A DNA stretch of 64,000 nucleotides, taken from Globomyces pollinis-pini (taxonomy: Eukaryota > Chytridiomycota > Chytridiomycetes > Rhizophydiales > Globomycetaceae). The DNA lies in contig MU621119.1 in NCBI GenBank assembly GCA_025399215.1, forward strand, positions 42,926 to 106,925. The letters are read 5' to 3'. A program made the translations under genes and the position numbers. Below the pieces are notes generated by a model, which had not been told where the DNA came from, ran no database searches, and was given only the letters and a program-made list of their open reading frames with translations. This document shows positions 10,782 through 21,336 of this stretch, one piece after another. Each line of letters starts with the position of its first letter. Position 1 is the first letter of the stretch.

Positions 10782-13695
10782 TTAGAAAGCTATCGAAACA
10801 GACTTCTTGACAATCAATTCACCAACTCCACTTCCACCTGATTCTAAAGTCCACTCGGGTTTGCGTGTGATAAAATCATCGTAGAATCTACTAACAATCA
10901 ATTGATGGTAGCAAGTTAAAGTTAGCTTCATTTCATCACCCTTTGATAACTTTGCAATGATTGGAATATTTTGACGATGTCCCATTGTGAATGATCTGCT
11001 GTAAATTGCAATATTAGTTCCATTCAATGGTACCATAGGTTCGGTTTGATTTGTACCATATATCGTGTAAATGGTAGGTTCAATAATCCTTAATGAAGAA
11101 GTATTTGAATAAGTGAGATATTCCAAATCACAAATTCGAGAGTCAGGTGTTCCAATCAATGATCCAGTATATATAGTATGACTCTTGGTACTTTCAGTCG
11201 TCAAATTAAACTGAATCAGCTCTTTTGCTGGTAAAGAAGATATCTTTGGTACCATATCTGACTTGAAAGTGAATGATGGGTAATCTGGATCCCATTTAAC
11301 TACTGCTGGTAATGGAGAACCCAAAGCACGAATTTCATCGAACCATTTCACATTAATCCTTTCAAAACTGATTTCGGTTAAAGCGCTTGTGCTTGAGTTG
11401 GTAATGTCCCATTCTTCAAAATACACATATTTGAAAGGTCGGTCTCGTGAATATGGGAATACAAATAATTGAGGTATCCAGACAATTATAAAAAGACCGA
11501 AAAAGAACAATGCAGAATATTTTCGGTTAGTTCTTGATAAAATCGGCATTAAATTTGCGGTAAATAGCCAAACAACAAGCGTCAACACCAAATCAACCAA
11601 GTAATCAGGAATTTTTTCAGCTATCAAAGATGGTAGACTTACCAACATGATGCTGAGTACATCGAATGAAAATAAAAATGGCAAGGTTGTTGATAACAAG
11701 AATTGAATAATCCAAAAATGATTTTGATAAAAATTCACAAAATTTTGTTGTAGATTTGTAAATTCAAATTCAATGTCATCTCGTACTAATCTTCGAACTA
11801 AAGTTTCTATAGCTAGAGTCAAAATCACCGACAAAAGAGAATAAAATGCCAAATCGTTGACAATATATATCATACTGAAGCCTATGCTGGACAAAACCAA
11901 GTTCAAAACTACTGCAAATAACCAGAATGCTGATAATCCTATTGGCAACCAGGTACCCATCGAACGACAAGGTGGAGCTCCATTAACAGGTTCTGGTGAA
12001 GTTTGTAAACTATCAATAGACTCTAGATCGCCATTGTCAATATTTTCTGTTAATGGGGTGGTTTCTGAAATCCCTTCTGTTACAACATGTGTTGGTAAGC
12101 TTCTGTATTGAACAGAGTTGTTGTGCATTCGGCGGACTCTTGGAAGTTTAGGCCAACAATATTCAACAAAAGAAATAATTGCAAACGTTAAAGAAAAGAT
12201 GGAGAACAAAGACCATTCAGGTCTACCATATGTAAACCCTGGGTTGATAAGTGTTCTGATCCATGAAAACAGAAAATTAAACAACACAACCATAATAAAA
12301 GAAGTAAATACTAATCCAATGGAATTGATTGACGGTTTAATAATTTGCCTAACCATGGATTTTGATCCAGTAAAATAGTTTGATATAGTTAACTTGATTA
12401 CTAAGACAATCAAAGACACCAACACCATAAGTCCCATTCCAATAATAAATGATTTTTGAGTTTCACTAATACCAAACACACCCAATTTATCGTAGTAAAT
12501 GAATGAAGGCACAAACAGTTGTCCAGTCAAACCTTCTGGTGAACCATCAGACTCTGGTTGCTCGAACTTTTTCTGCAAATAATCCGATTCATCAATTGTG
12601 TAAACAGCTGACAGCAAATTTTCAGACATATGCTGTAAACTAACTTTCGATGTATGTTGTAAGTCATCTAGTGGTGTATGATATAAATATCTGTTTTGAT
12701 AAAATGCAACATCAACACCGGGTAGTTTTCCAAGTGTTGCATATGGTCGATAGTCAGTATCACTGAAACACAATTAACACCAATAAATCATACCTGCCGA
12801 TAAATCGCATTGCATTATTTAATGTGGAAGACATATGTGGATAAGGAGAAGTTTTTCCCAATAAAGATACTAAACTATAACTGTTTGTACGAAAGAGTGC
12901 ACTTCGACCAGTTTCTGAAGCACCAGTTCCCTCTAAAACATCAATAAAATCTTACAATTACCCAAGTTGATAAAAGCTTTAACGTTAGAGAACCATGGAT
13001 GATAGGGAAATGTAGAACCACCCAACAAATGAATTTCCTCTCCATTGTTAAAATTAAATACAAGTGAGTTCTTCAATTGTTTCGTACAAGCATGCTTTAG
13101 TGCTGAACGAAGTGTTGTAGCCATACTTGCGATACCCACACCTGCATCTGTTGCACCATGGGATTGTAATGCAGAATCGAAATGTGATGAAATCAATAGT
13201 GCATCTGAAGATCCACCATTTATTCTAGCTAATACATTATCAGATTGATAATAAATGTTTTTAGATCGTCCATGAATGGCAAGATTGATTGGATCATCTG
13301 TTAAAATCTATAAAAAGTGAGTATTCATTACAAGTGCATACTTGTAAAGGATTGGGCTGTGAGCAATTCCAAGTATTAAATTCCGATTGCAAGTTATAAA
13401 CAGTCTCAATCAAAAAATCTCGAACTCTTATATTTTCCAACGAATTATACGGATGAACAGTTGAAGTGATATTCTTGAGAACATTCCAACCAAATTCCCC
13501 CGAAGGACGCTTTCCGACTTCAGCCAGTGGATCATCTGAACGAACAAACTGAGGTTTTCCAACTCCATTTAGAACTCCAGTATAAACTGACAGTTGAATT
13601 GCTCCAAATACCACCAACAAGAGCAAATGCTTGAACGTATCATTGTTCACTAATCCTGATATCATAGAGCTTACACCTTTAAACATCATTCTCAT
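10782..13695 (-). CDS. PFF1: Vacuolar membrane protease (M28 metallopeptidase, PFF1 type)
   Basis: Large vacuolar membrane peptidase. N-terminal membrane segment (HLLLLVVFGAIQLSVYTG), then the lumenal M28 domain with zinc and catalytic residues in order: SSHFDSALQSHGATDAGVG (His, Asp), FNNGEE (catalytic Glu pair), SDTDYRPYA and YHTPLDD (last His). The C-terminal two thirds has about eight membrane segments and a lumenal beta-rich tail, as in yeast YBR074W. Introns fall near 13300-13345, 12938-12965 and 12776-12795; the rest of the C-terminal half is one long exon of nearly 2 kb. About 930 residues, normal length. Start at MRMMFKG. Confidence 0.9.
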
Positions 13696-14063
13696 CTGTG
13701 TTGGATCTGGGTTGAAAAAAAATAGAGACGTTGTGGATTGAGCAAAATCTCACTTCAAATTGAGCGCATAAAATCTTCGATAATTTATTTCCAACCGACT
13801 TTAGATTCTGTTGTAAGGCAGGGCAGTTCAGTAACTCAACTCAAGGCTAAAGAGCTTTTAAGCGGAGCTCCAAAAAGCATAGAAAAGCTTATAAAAACTC
13901 ATTCGGCTTGTTAGATATTGACTGCTATTAGTGCAGCTTCAATCTACAAGGCGGATTATTATACGTTGTTGGAAATATATGCTGGAAATCCATGCGGTTG
14001 AAAAGCTCCTTGTATTAAATCATAAATGAATGTTTTTGGTTAACAAAGAATAACTACTGTTAT
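13696..14063. other. Intergenic spacer, no gene seen
   Basis: 368 bases between the start of the vacuolar protease and the stop of the Crinkler-type gene. Several short motifs with AGCTTTT/AAAGCTT character occur around 13850-13890 but there is no ORF, tRNA or clear repeat. Confidence 0.5.
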
Positions 14064-16325
14064 TTAAACATTGTCCAAAAAGTCCCAAATACCACTCGGA
14101 AGCATGTGGAAAAATTCTGGATCACTGGACTTGGTAACCACTTGAGCGTCTTGTGTAAACACAGTTTGGTTGCCTCCAGTATGAGTAACCAGCATTTGTT
14201 GCAACGAATATCCATCACGTTGCAGCTCAGTGAGAGATTCACACCACCGTGATCGAAGTTGTTCATTTCCCTTCAACACGCCATTGCCTTTTCGCTTACA
14301 ATAAAAACGGTCTGGATCTGTTGTATCGCACGCATTTACAGCTTCTTGTTTGGAAATACCCTTCACAAACTTGACTTGAACTAAGTACACAGTTTTGGTT
14401 TTCATGCACTTGTAAATGATATCAGGTCCACACATAGGGTCTGGGAAACAAACTTGACTTGAATCGTTACGTCGTAAATGTTGAAACACAAATCCATTAG
14501 ATGCTTTGATGTTTTTGGCAGCATCAGGACCAGAATAGTTGGATACTAAAGCAAAAGCAACTAAATATTCCACTAAATAACCAACCATTTGAGGCTTTGG
14601 GTATTTAGCAATGTTCTTTGCAAAGGACATGACAATATCAGCAAAAGGAATGAAATAGCGAAGGCATTCAACTATTGCTTGTTCTTGTATTACAATATTT
14701 TGGACGATTCCACCTGATACTTCACAAAATCCTAACCCGTATTGTATTGCTGCAACACAATTCTCATCATCATTAGCAACACTAAAGCGAAGTTCACCTG
14801 TCAAAATTAGTTCAAGAATTCCATCCCGAATGATAGTCCCAAGTGTGTCACCAGCAATAACTCGTTCAAGCGAGCGCACGTTATTTTCAATATCCCTTTT
14901 GAATAATCTCAATGGGAAATTATGCCCGTGTATTATTGATATACCAGAGACGAATTTACCGATAGCAAAATCAATATCTTTTGATTCCATATATACTTCA
15001 AGAATATAGGCTACAAATTGTGGTCTTCCGTGGCATAAGTCAAAGGCTGATATTCTTGAGACAACATAATCAACCTCTTGTATTTCATGCTCTTGTAGAA
15101 ATTGATAGGCATACACTTCAATATCTTTTCTGGACAGAGGGTGAAAATATGACACAACTTCATAGTTTGCCATTTGAACATTCTTCATTGTACCGGACTC
15201 CAGTGCTTCTTTGACATATTCAAAGTTAATACCAGTGCCAGCTAGTAAGAAATGAGGGTAACACTGCATCATATTGGAATAGTGTACCAACGGAGAGAAA
15301 AAAGGTCGTTTAGAAGTACTTCCTGGTATTTGATACAAGGCAGCGCTTCTTACACATCTTTGAATATGATCAATGACAATCAATGGGTAAGGATTTATAA
15401 TTCCAATTTCAACAGATACTCCCTTTTCCCAAAGAGCCTTAAAAACAATTTCAAAAATATCAACTCCAAAGAATGCAACAGGGTGGAGTTGTGCCAAAAG
15501 AATTCCAGGCTTTTCGAATCCTTTGTCCATCAAATACTTGCAAATAGCAGCACGAACAAAGTACAACAAGTGAATCGCATGTTTGACTTTAGAAGGATAG
15601 TAGTCGCAATAACTCTGGCACTCATTTAAATCAGCAGAGCCAAAATCTCTTTGAAAACCCGTGGTTGTGAAATAGTATCCAAAATTTGCGTAGAGTAATT
15701 CTAAAAGCATCCTTGTCTTTCCTGCCCCAGAAACACCAAGAATTAACTTGACATTATCAATATCATCAAGGTTGTATCTAGTTATTCTTCTATCAAGACG
15801 ATACTCCAAACAGTCGTCTTGGAACATCAATTCCACGCTGTTGGGGTTCGGAAGTTTGACAATAGCCTTCTCCAAACGGTATAGAAGATACTTAAGAGTG
15901 TCACAAGGCTTTTGCAGGTCTAAACTATTCGTTCGAATTAAGTATTCATCCCCAGTGGTTTGCACAAATTGGGAATTAGAAACCATATTCTTAGCTGTTC
16001 CTGCTGTTATTGGGGAAGAAATGCCTCTATTTACGTCTCTCTGCAATTTAGTAGTTTGCTGCTTTAGAAGCTCAACAATTTGCTTCTCTAGAGCAAGTTT
16101 TTGCCTCTTCCGAGCAAGGCTTTCATAGTCAATTTTGAGGGCTTTCTTTAGATATTGGTCAATTTCAACGGCAGTAGCATTTGGATTCTTTTGAATAAAG
16201 TCTTTTGTATATTCGTCATCCAAATAACTAACAGATGCAAGCTTATTGTCATAATCACTCTGTGCCTTTTCAACTGCTTGGTTTGCTTTTGCTATTGATT
16301 GCTCGAGTTCTGTGGGGACTTGCAT
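14064..16325 (-). CDS. Crinkler-type protein: coiled coil - P-loop NTPase - PD-(D/E)XK nuclease
   Basis: Single uninterrupted 753-codon exon in a window where long genes have many introns. Residues 1-95 are charged helical coiled coil. A P-loop NTPase follows: Walker A GVSGAGKT (197-204), PLIVIDH strand (314-320) as likely Walker B region, sensor-like LLAGTG (360-365) and GRPQF (433-437), all typical of CRN/RHS-type NTPases. The C-terminus resembles a restriction-endonuclease fold: Glu586 in VEYLVAFAL, GPD at 633-635 and QVK at 650-652 fit E...PD...(Q)xK. This NTPase plus nuclease order is that of eukaryotic Crinkler-RHS effectors derived from mobile-element systems. No signal peptide seen. 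Function here (effector, genome conflict or domesticated) is inference. Confidence 0.75.
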   Translation of the reverse strand: MQVPTELEQSIAKANQAVEKAQSDYDNKLASVSYLDDEYTKDFIQKNPNATAVEIDQYLKKALKIDYESLARKRQKLALEKQIVELLKQQTTKLQRDVNRGISSPITAGTAKNMVSNSQFVQTTGDEYLIRTNSLDLQKPCDTLKYLLYRLEKAIVKLPNPNSVELMFQDDCLEYRLDRRITRYNLDDIDNVKLILGVSGAGKTRMLLELLYANFGYYFTTTGFQRDFGSADLNECQSYCDYYPSKVKHAIHLLYFVRAAICKYLMDKGFEKPGILLAQLHPVAFFGVDIFEIVFKALWEKGVSVEIGIINPYPLIVIDHIQRCVRSAALYQIPGSTSKRPFFSPLVHYSNMMQCYPHFLLAGTGINFEYVKEALESGTMKNVQMANYEVVSYFHPLSRKDIEVYAYQFLQEHEIQEVDYVVSRISAFDLCHGRPQFVAYILEVYMESKDIDFAIGKFVSGISIIHGHNFPLRLFKRDIENNVRSLERVIAGDTLGTIIRDGILELILTGELRFSVANDDENCVAAIQYGLGFCEVSGGIVQNIVIQEQAIVECLRYFIPFADIVMSFAKNIAKYPKPQMVGYLVEYLVAFALVSNYSGPDAAKNIKASNGFVFQHLRRNDSSQVCFPDPMCGPDIIYKCMKTKTVYLVQVKFVKGISKQEAVNACDTTDPDRFYCKRKGNGVLKGNEQLRSRWCESLTELQRDGYSLQQMLVTHTGGNQTVFTQDAQVVTKSSDPEFFHMLPSGIWDFLDNV

Positions 16326-16506
16326 TGATTCTAAAAAGTTGAAAAAAAAATGATCTTTAGATCAAACCTGGATTCTTTGAATATTTATGCGCATCATATT
16401 GGAATATTAGAAATGAATTATGCAAGCAAGTGTACTTGTCCCTCTCATTGTATTCTGTCGTTGAAAGCGATAGGTGTCACGTACAGAAATCCAATCTGGA
16501 CGGTTG

Positions 16507-16607
16507 GATCAGAAATTGTACAATATACGAGGATTTTTATTCAACTATTGTAGATTTCGATGACTGCTTAGTCTCATTTTGTCTTTCAGTGCATTCAAGA
16601 CGCGCCA
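16507..16607. repeat. Dispersed repeat block A, copy 2
   Basis: Partner of 6906-7006 in the same orientation. It sits 182 bases upstream of the Crinkler-type start codon and about 56 bases beyond the ACMSD stop, inside the 337-base spacer 16326-16662. May be a promoter piece carried with the Crinkler-type gene, or a recombination scar. The remainder of the spacer shows nothing else. Confidence 0.85.
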
Positions 16608-16662
16608 ATAGGCTAAACCAAAATGGTATCAAACACTCTCACATATTACAACATCCTTTATT

Positions 16663-17925
16663 TTAGTTTTTCAGAAATAAAGATCGATCCACTTTATCAC
16701 CAAAGAATGCAAAGGCATTTTCTATTGTTCAAATACAATTATTCACATACCATATAGAATCTTGGCTTTCTCTTCATCAGACAAGGACTTGGCTGCCATG
16801 ACTAAATCACCTGGATGATGCTCTCCCACTACAATTAATCAATGCAATAGAGATTACAAGGGAATGGGTAATCACTTCCGAGTATAATTTTATCAATCCC
16901 AATTTTTTTGATTAGAAATTGTAATGCATCTTCATCATGAATAAGTGAATCACACCAGAATCTTCCAATATATGAAAGTGGATTGATTTTGTTGTTGGTG
17001 GCAACCTGGTGGTTAATCAACTAGTTGTACTATATCAGGTCGAACTTGGAAACCATGCTCGATACGACCTAATGTGTATGGAAATGCTCCACCAGCATGA
17101 GCAAAACAAAATTTAATTTTTGGGTGTCTTTCCAACACACCACCAAAGATTAGAGAGCAAATAGCAATGGTTGTTTCACAAGGCTAACATCAACACAACT
17201 TTCAACATACCATTCCGATCAACCATGGGAACCAATATTTTTCCATTCGACCACCTTGTTCCATATCCCAAGGATGAACAAAAATAGGGACATCCAATTC
17301 TTCACATGCATCCCAAATCGGTTCTAGTTCAGGTGCATCCAAGTTCCAATCTAAGAGATCAGGTACACTTGTATTACCATTAATATGACTTCCAATTTGA
17401 ATACCAGCCAAACCTAATTCATTCACACACCGTTTCAGTTCTTGAACAGCTAAATCAGGAGCTTGCATTGGAATAGTTCCCAGCCCAATGAATTTGGTTG
17501 GGTATTGTTGGCAAGTCATTGCAATATCGTCATTAAGATACCTACCATGAACTCAAAATAGTATACTTTGACAAATCCAAACAATGATCAGGTTTAGCCC
17601 AATAATTGAATAACACAGGGATAGTAGACAGTACTTGAACAGACACATCATCCTTTTCGCATTCCTTGATTCGTTCTTCAGCATCCCAACAATTACAACA
17701 CTAGTATTAATTTATGGCCAACAAACAATATCTCTGAACGGTTTGCCATCCAACATCATTCTTTTCTTTCCACCTTCAATATCCTCAGTACTTATCCAAC
17801 CTCCATACCCATATTTACTACTACTTAGACATAAGGCATTACGATGATAAATCGGGGAGTCTCGATGGCAGGATATGTGTATGTATATCAACTCGCATTG
17901 GTTTCTTGCTTTCAGTTTCAGTCAT
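16663..17925 (-). CDS. ACMSD: 2-amino-3-carboxymuconate-6-semialdehyde decarboxylase
   Basis: Zinc amidohydrolase of the kynurenine pathway that diverts ACMS away from quinolinate/NAD synthesis. N-terminus (ATG 17925) has the metal motif VDIHTHILP; then YGYGGW, STIPVLFNYWAKP, KFIGLGTIPMQAPDLAV, IFVHPWDMEQGGRMEKYW, ETTIAICSLIFGGV, FAHAGGAFPYTLGRI and GSDYPFP, in family order. The C-terminal exons join as GEHHPGDLV...KAKIL-ENAFAFFGD, like the human enzyme. Introns include a 25-nt one at 17818-17842. Complete, about 340 residues. It lies exactly between blocks A and B of the duplicated repeat. Confidence 0.93.
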
Positions 17926-18233
17926 TTCGATAAAACTTTTGTGTGGGGGGAAAGGTGGGTTTTAGTAACACTGAAGCCTAGTCACATGGCGGTTTGAAAA
18001 ACTTGTGACTGGACATTGAACTTGAACTATTCTTGATGTAAAGAAAGAGATTGTAATTGTTGTTGATGTGTGGTGGTGGGGATGGATGAGATTGTGTTGT
18101 TCGCGTGTTGAATCGCTCGTATAGTGTCTTGTAGGTCAAGTTTTTTGAACACAATCAAACATGACTGACTATCAAATAATTGTAATTATAATAAAAATAA
18201 TGATGCAATATGTTTATTGTCCACCACTTTAAA
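17926..18233. other. Intergenic spacer, no gene seen
   Basis: 308 bases upstream of ACMSD and downstream of the DKGKGK-repeat protein. A G-rich stretch at 17943-17955 and TG-rich sequence at 18060-18100 are the only oddities. No ORF or repeat copy recognised. Confidence 0.5.
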
Positions 18234-19025
18234 TCACTGATCTCGAACTTTCTTTGAAGTACCTTGCACAGATCCTTCCATCAAAACATGATTTCGCTTC
18301 AATAATGAATCCTTAACTTTTCCTGATCGTAGTCCAACCGTGAACTCATCATCAGCCCCATACAATTCACGTTCTTCAATCAAATCCACTATTTCCTCTT
18401 CAACAATAATTTCCTTTTCAATACTGTTTATGCTGCTACCTACTGCAGCTTGTGGGGTATCTAGGTTGTAGAGTTCATGGTCTGGTGGTATGGTTTCGTA
18501 AACTGATTCTTGATCAGATATGGACGTTTCGGAATCCGTATCCTCTTCTGAACTTAGTATGAAATCATCATCTTCACTTGAATTTTCTTCTTGTAGTTCA
18601 AGTATTGTTGATTTATCAGCAATTTGTTCTGTTAGTTTGCCTTTTCCTTTATCCATATGGGATGAACCACCCATCTTTCCTTTTCCTTTATCAACTCCAA
18701 TCACTGACTCGTTCGATTTTCCTTTTCCTTTATCAACTCCGATTACTGACTCGTTCAATTTTCCTTTTCCTTTATCAACTCCAATCACTGACTCGACCAG
18801 TTTTCCTTTTCCTTTATCTTTTATGGGAACTGAATTATTTAAAGGTTCTTTCAAGTTTGAACTAGTCAAGGTGCATTCACTTATGACTTGATCAATGTGA
18901 ATATCTTTTGTGAGCTTTTCTTTCCCTTTTATATCTTTGAGAATGTGTAAACTACCGTTTTCTGTACCATTATTTTTCTTCATTGATTGATTCTGAAGTT
19001 GTAAGTCTAACGGTATTTCTTGCAT
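18234..19025 (-). CDS. Acidic protein with DKGKGK tandem repeats, unknown function
   Basis: 263-residue single-exon ORF from an ATG at 19025. Residues 70-130 hold five DKGKGK units, three of them in near-perfect 14-residue repeats (DKGKGKLNESVIGV type). The middle (145-180) is Ser/Asp/Glu rich, and residues 205-222 are acidic (EEEIVDLIEERELYG) before a basic C-terminus (KKVRDQ). No signal peptide or membrane segment. Composition suggests an intrinsically disordered, possibly nuclear protein; no family recognised. Part of its coding sequence (codons 28-52) recurs as repeat block B at 7069-7141. Long plus-strand ORFs over the repeats are antisense shadows. Confidence 0.6.
   Translation of the reverse strand: MQEIPLDLQLQNQSMKKNNGTENGSLHILKDIKGKEKLTKDIHIDQVISECTLTSSNLKEPLNNSVPIKDKGKGKLVESVIGVDKGKGKLNESVIGVDKGKGKSNESVIGVDKGKGKMGGSSHMDKGKGKLTEQIADKSTILELQEENSSEDDDFILSSEEDTDSETSISDQESVYETIPPDHELYNLDTPQAAVGSSINSIEKEIIVEEEIVDLIEERELYGADDEFTVGLRSGKVKDSLLKRNHVLMEGSVQGTSKKVRDQ
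18636..18818 (-). repeat. In-frame tandem repeat, about 42-bp units
   Basis: Five degenerate units coding DKGKGK plus 6-8 residues; the first three are 42 bp each and nearly identical. Recent in-frame expansion is likely. Confidence 0.85.
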
Positions 19026-19192
19026 GTTAGTCTAATTCTTCAATACCTTTTTCCTTCATTGATGATGTGTTTCTATAAAGGTGAAAGAAATTCACACCAA
19101 TTTTTATTGAACAGTAAAAACTTTAAAGATCAATTCGATGATTTGTGTGGATGAAATGAAACTACTTTATGATTTATTGAAAAACTATTAAA

Positions 19193-20017
19193 TTAAGTCA
19201 TTGAATCGATCAAAGAATCTCTGAATTCATTGACAACAAAAGTAGGATTTCTCTCTTGCAGTTTGAAGATAGATTCGATCACACTTAATTCAGTAGAAGT
19301 GGTATCTAATCCAGCAAAAGCAGTCCAGTCATTAACAACCAAACCACCACCGATGTGGTCAGAACCTCTATTGACAGTTCCAGCCTAAAGTTAGTTGAAG
19401 CATTGAATTACCACCAAAGGAATTTGTAACAGAGAAGACAATTCATCTTGGTCTTGAACAGTAGTTTTTGGGTGCACCAAACCACCTGTATGTTAATTTT
19501 AAAATAAATGTACCTTGGTTGCTTAGTGCACAGTAGCTTCCCACCAAAACGTTACCAGCGATAGTTTCACGGAAAACTTCAACCTTTAAAGTATCTGCAA
19601 TAATTTCTTCGGTTTCTCTGTCGACATCAGGATGAATAAGAGCAGCATAATCATTGCAAGCAATAACATTTCCCAAAGCTGATAATCTTTCTTCAATACG
19701 TTGAATATGAACAGCATCAGGCAAAGCATTTCTTATATGTTGTAATTCCTGGTCAGTGGTTGAAGAAGGGACTAAAAGTCCATGTCTATTTCCAGCAGTG
19801 AGTCTTCCAATGATTCTGTTTCCTCCAATACTTGTATGAATTAGAGGAATGACATCGGATAATTCACTTTCAAAGACACTTTTTTTATTAGTGAATAGTG
19901 AATAGTTTACCTGTAAAAGTTTTCTGAACCACCGATGGCAACTAAACCATAAGAGTTTGTTAATTTTGAGAATACACCGATATCATTTGAGTTTTCGAAT
20001 TGAGCACGTACAGCCAT
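19193..20017 (-). CDS. TIF6: Translation initiation factor eIF6 (60S anti-association factor)
   Basis: Essential factor for nucleolar 60S biogenesis; it keeps 60S from joining 40S until released. The pentein-fold protein reads [20 protein letters not shown] from ATG 20017, with [67 protein letters not shown] and [18 protein letters not shown] in order. Introns lie near 19881-19912, 19487-19515 and 19385-19411. About 246 residues, the standard length. Confident identification. Confidence 0.97.
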
Positions 20018-20133
20018 TTTTTAATTATAAAGAAAAAGAAAGAAAATATTTAGAATTGAATGAGTCAAAAAAAGAAAAAAAAAGGTGTGTTTTATAAGAG
20101 ATAAATGAGTCATTCGATGCTGGAAATGAAGGC

Positions 20134-20240
20134 ATAATATGACTCAATTAAAGTGTACACTTGTAAAGTGAATGAGAATATAATATGACTCAAAGTGTAC
20201 ACTTGTAAAGGGAATGACAATATAATAGAACTCAATTAAA
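20134..20240. repeat. Tandem direct repeat of about 46 bp, 2.5 copies
   Basis: Unit 1 is 20134-20179, unit 2 is 20180-20221 (4 bp shorter), and a partial unit 3 runs 20222-20240. Units share ATAATATGACTCAA and AGTGTACACTTGTAAAG. The repeat fills the divergent promoter between eIF6 and the first p24 gene. TGACTC-type half sites recur in it, so a bZIP (AP-1/GCN4-like) role is possible. Confidence 0.85.
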
Positions 20241-20352
20241 GAACTAATTGATATTCAAAAAAACTTGAACTATCTGAATATCATTTAATTTACTTACAAT
20301 TGAATTTCAATCATGTTGGTCTAATAAATTGTCTCTTAAATTTCTTTCTTTC

Positions 20353-21190
20353 ATGATTCCAATACTCTTTTTCACTACACTATTCTTACAAATTACTGCA
20401 TTTCATTTTTACGTAGATGCTTCTGAAGTAAAATGCTTTACTGAAGATATGGGTGAAGATTTTAGAATCACTGGTATCTAAAAACTACTAAGTCAAGGTT
20501 ACTATAAAATGTTAATCATGGACTCTGTCACCGGACTCTTCAAAGAAGACATCAAATCTACAATGAAAATTACAGTCTTTGTAATCTCTCTTGTAATTCA
20601 TATTATAGGCATTAGGGTCAGATCATCAAGTTGTCGATACTACTGGAAGTTCAAAAGGGAAATTTACCTTCAATGCTGCTGAATCTTCGTTGCATCAGAT
20701 ATGTTTAACTCCATTCGCACCTGGTTGGTATACTACCAAAGCGGTATGTGTTGTTCATCTAAACCATGATTCTTAGAAAGTTTACTTTGAAATGAAATAT
20801 ACAGATGAAGAAGAAGAAACACCCGATAGCAAATCAGAAGACTTTAAAGGTATCAATTTTATAAATTTAATATTCAGTTACTTCCAAGATGGCCAAGAGT
20901 GTTGGTCAAACCATTAGAGCAATAAGGAGTGATATTAATGCTCAAAGAGTATTCATCTTTCAAATTTATTGATATCTTAGGAAATTGAACATGAAGTTCG
21001 TGAATTAAGTGAAACTGTCAACTCTCGCACTTATCAATTTACATTGATACAAATTTTCATTCTAGGTATTCATACCACTCATTAACATTCTTTTTTAGGT
21101 TTTAAAGATCCATAATTAATAATAGTATTGACAAGCGTATGGCAATTGAACAGTTTGAAAACATTTTTCCAAACAAAGAAACTAGTTTAA
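20353..21190 (+). CDS. p24-alpha family cargo receptor, tandem copy 1
   Basis: Type I membrane protein of COPI/COPII vesicles (Erp1/TMED9 class). Signal peptide MIPILFFTTLFLQITA, then the mature start FHFYVDASEVKCFTEDM, typical of the alpha class. The GOLD domain includes VVDTTGSSKGKFTFNAAE and HQICLTPFAPGW, forming the usual Cys pair. A coiled coil with EIEHEVRELSETVNSRTYQF leads to the membrane segment and the sorting tail TFFQTKKLV, matching the FFxxKK ER-Golgi signal. About six or seven short introns. First of three adjacent paralogues on the same strand. Confidence 0.9.
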
Positions 21191-21336
21191 TACAAACTAA
21201 AATAAAAATTGTAATTTGATTCAATTAGAGAACACAACCTAGATTGTAACGCGATATTTGATAACCACTTTTAAATTATCTTGTTCAGTGGTTGTTCAGT
21301 TTTTCACTAGTCTTACAATTTTTTCACTCCTTGAAA

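Noticed and set aside
11857..12378. Two plus-strand ORFs of 84 and 86 codons
   Set aside because: Antisense to the long last exon of the vacuolar protease; no features of their own.
14981..16128. Three plus-strand ORFs of 77-126 codons
   Set aside because: Antisense to the Crinkler-type exon.
18520..18891. Plus-strand 123- and 95-codon ORFs rich in Phe/Pro/Leu
   Set aside because: Antisense shadows of the DKGKGK repeats; low-complexity repeats keep several frames open.
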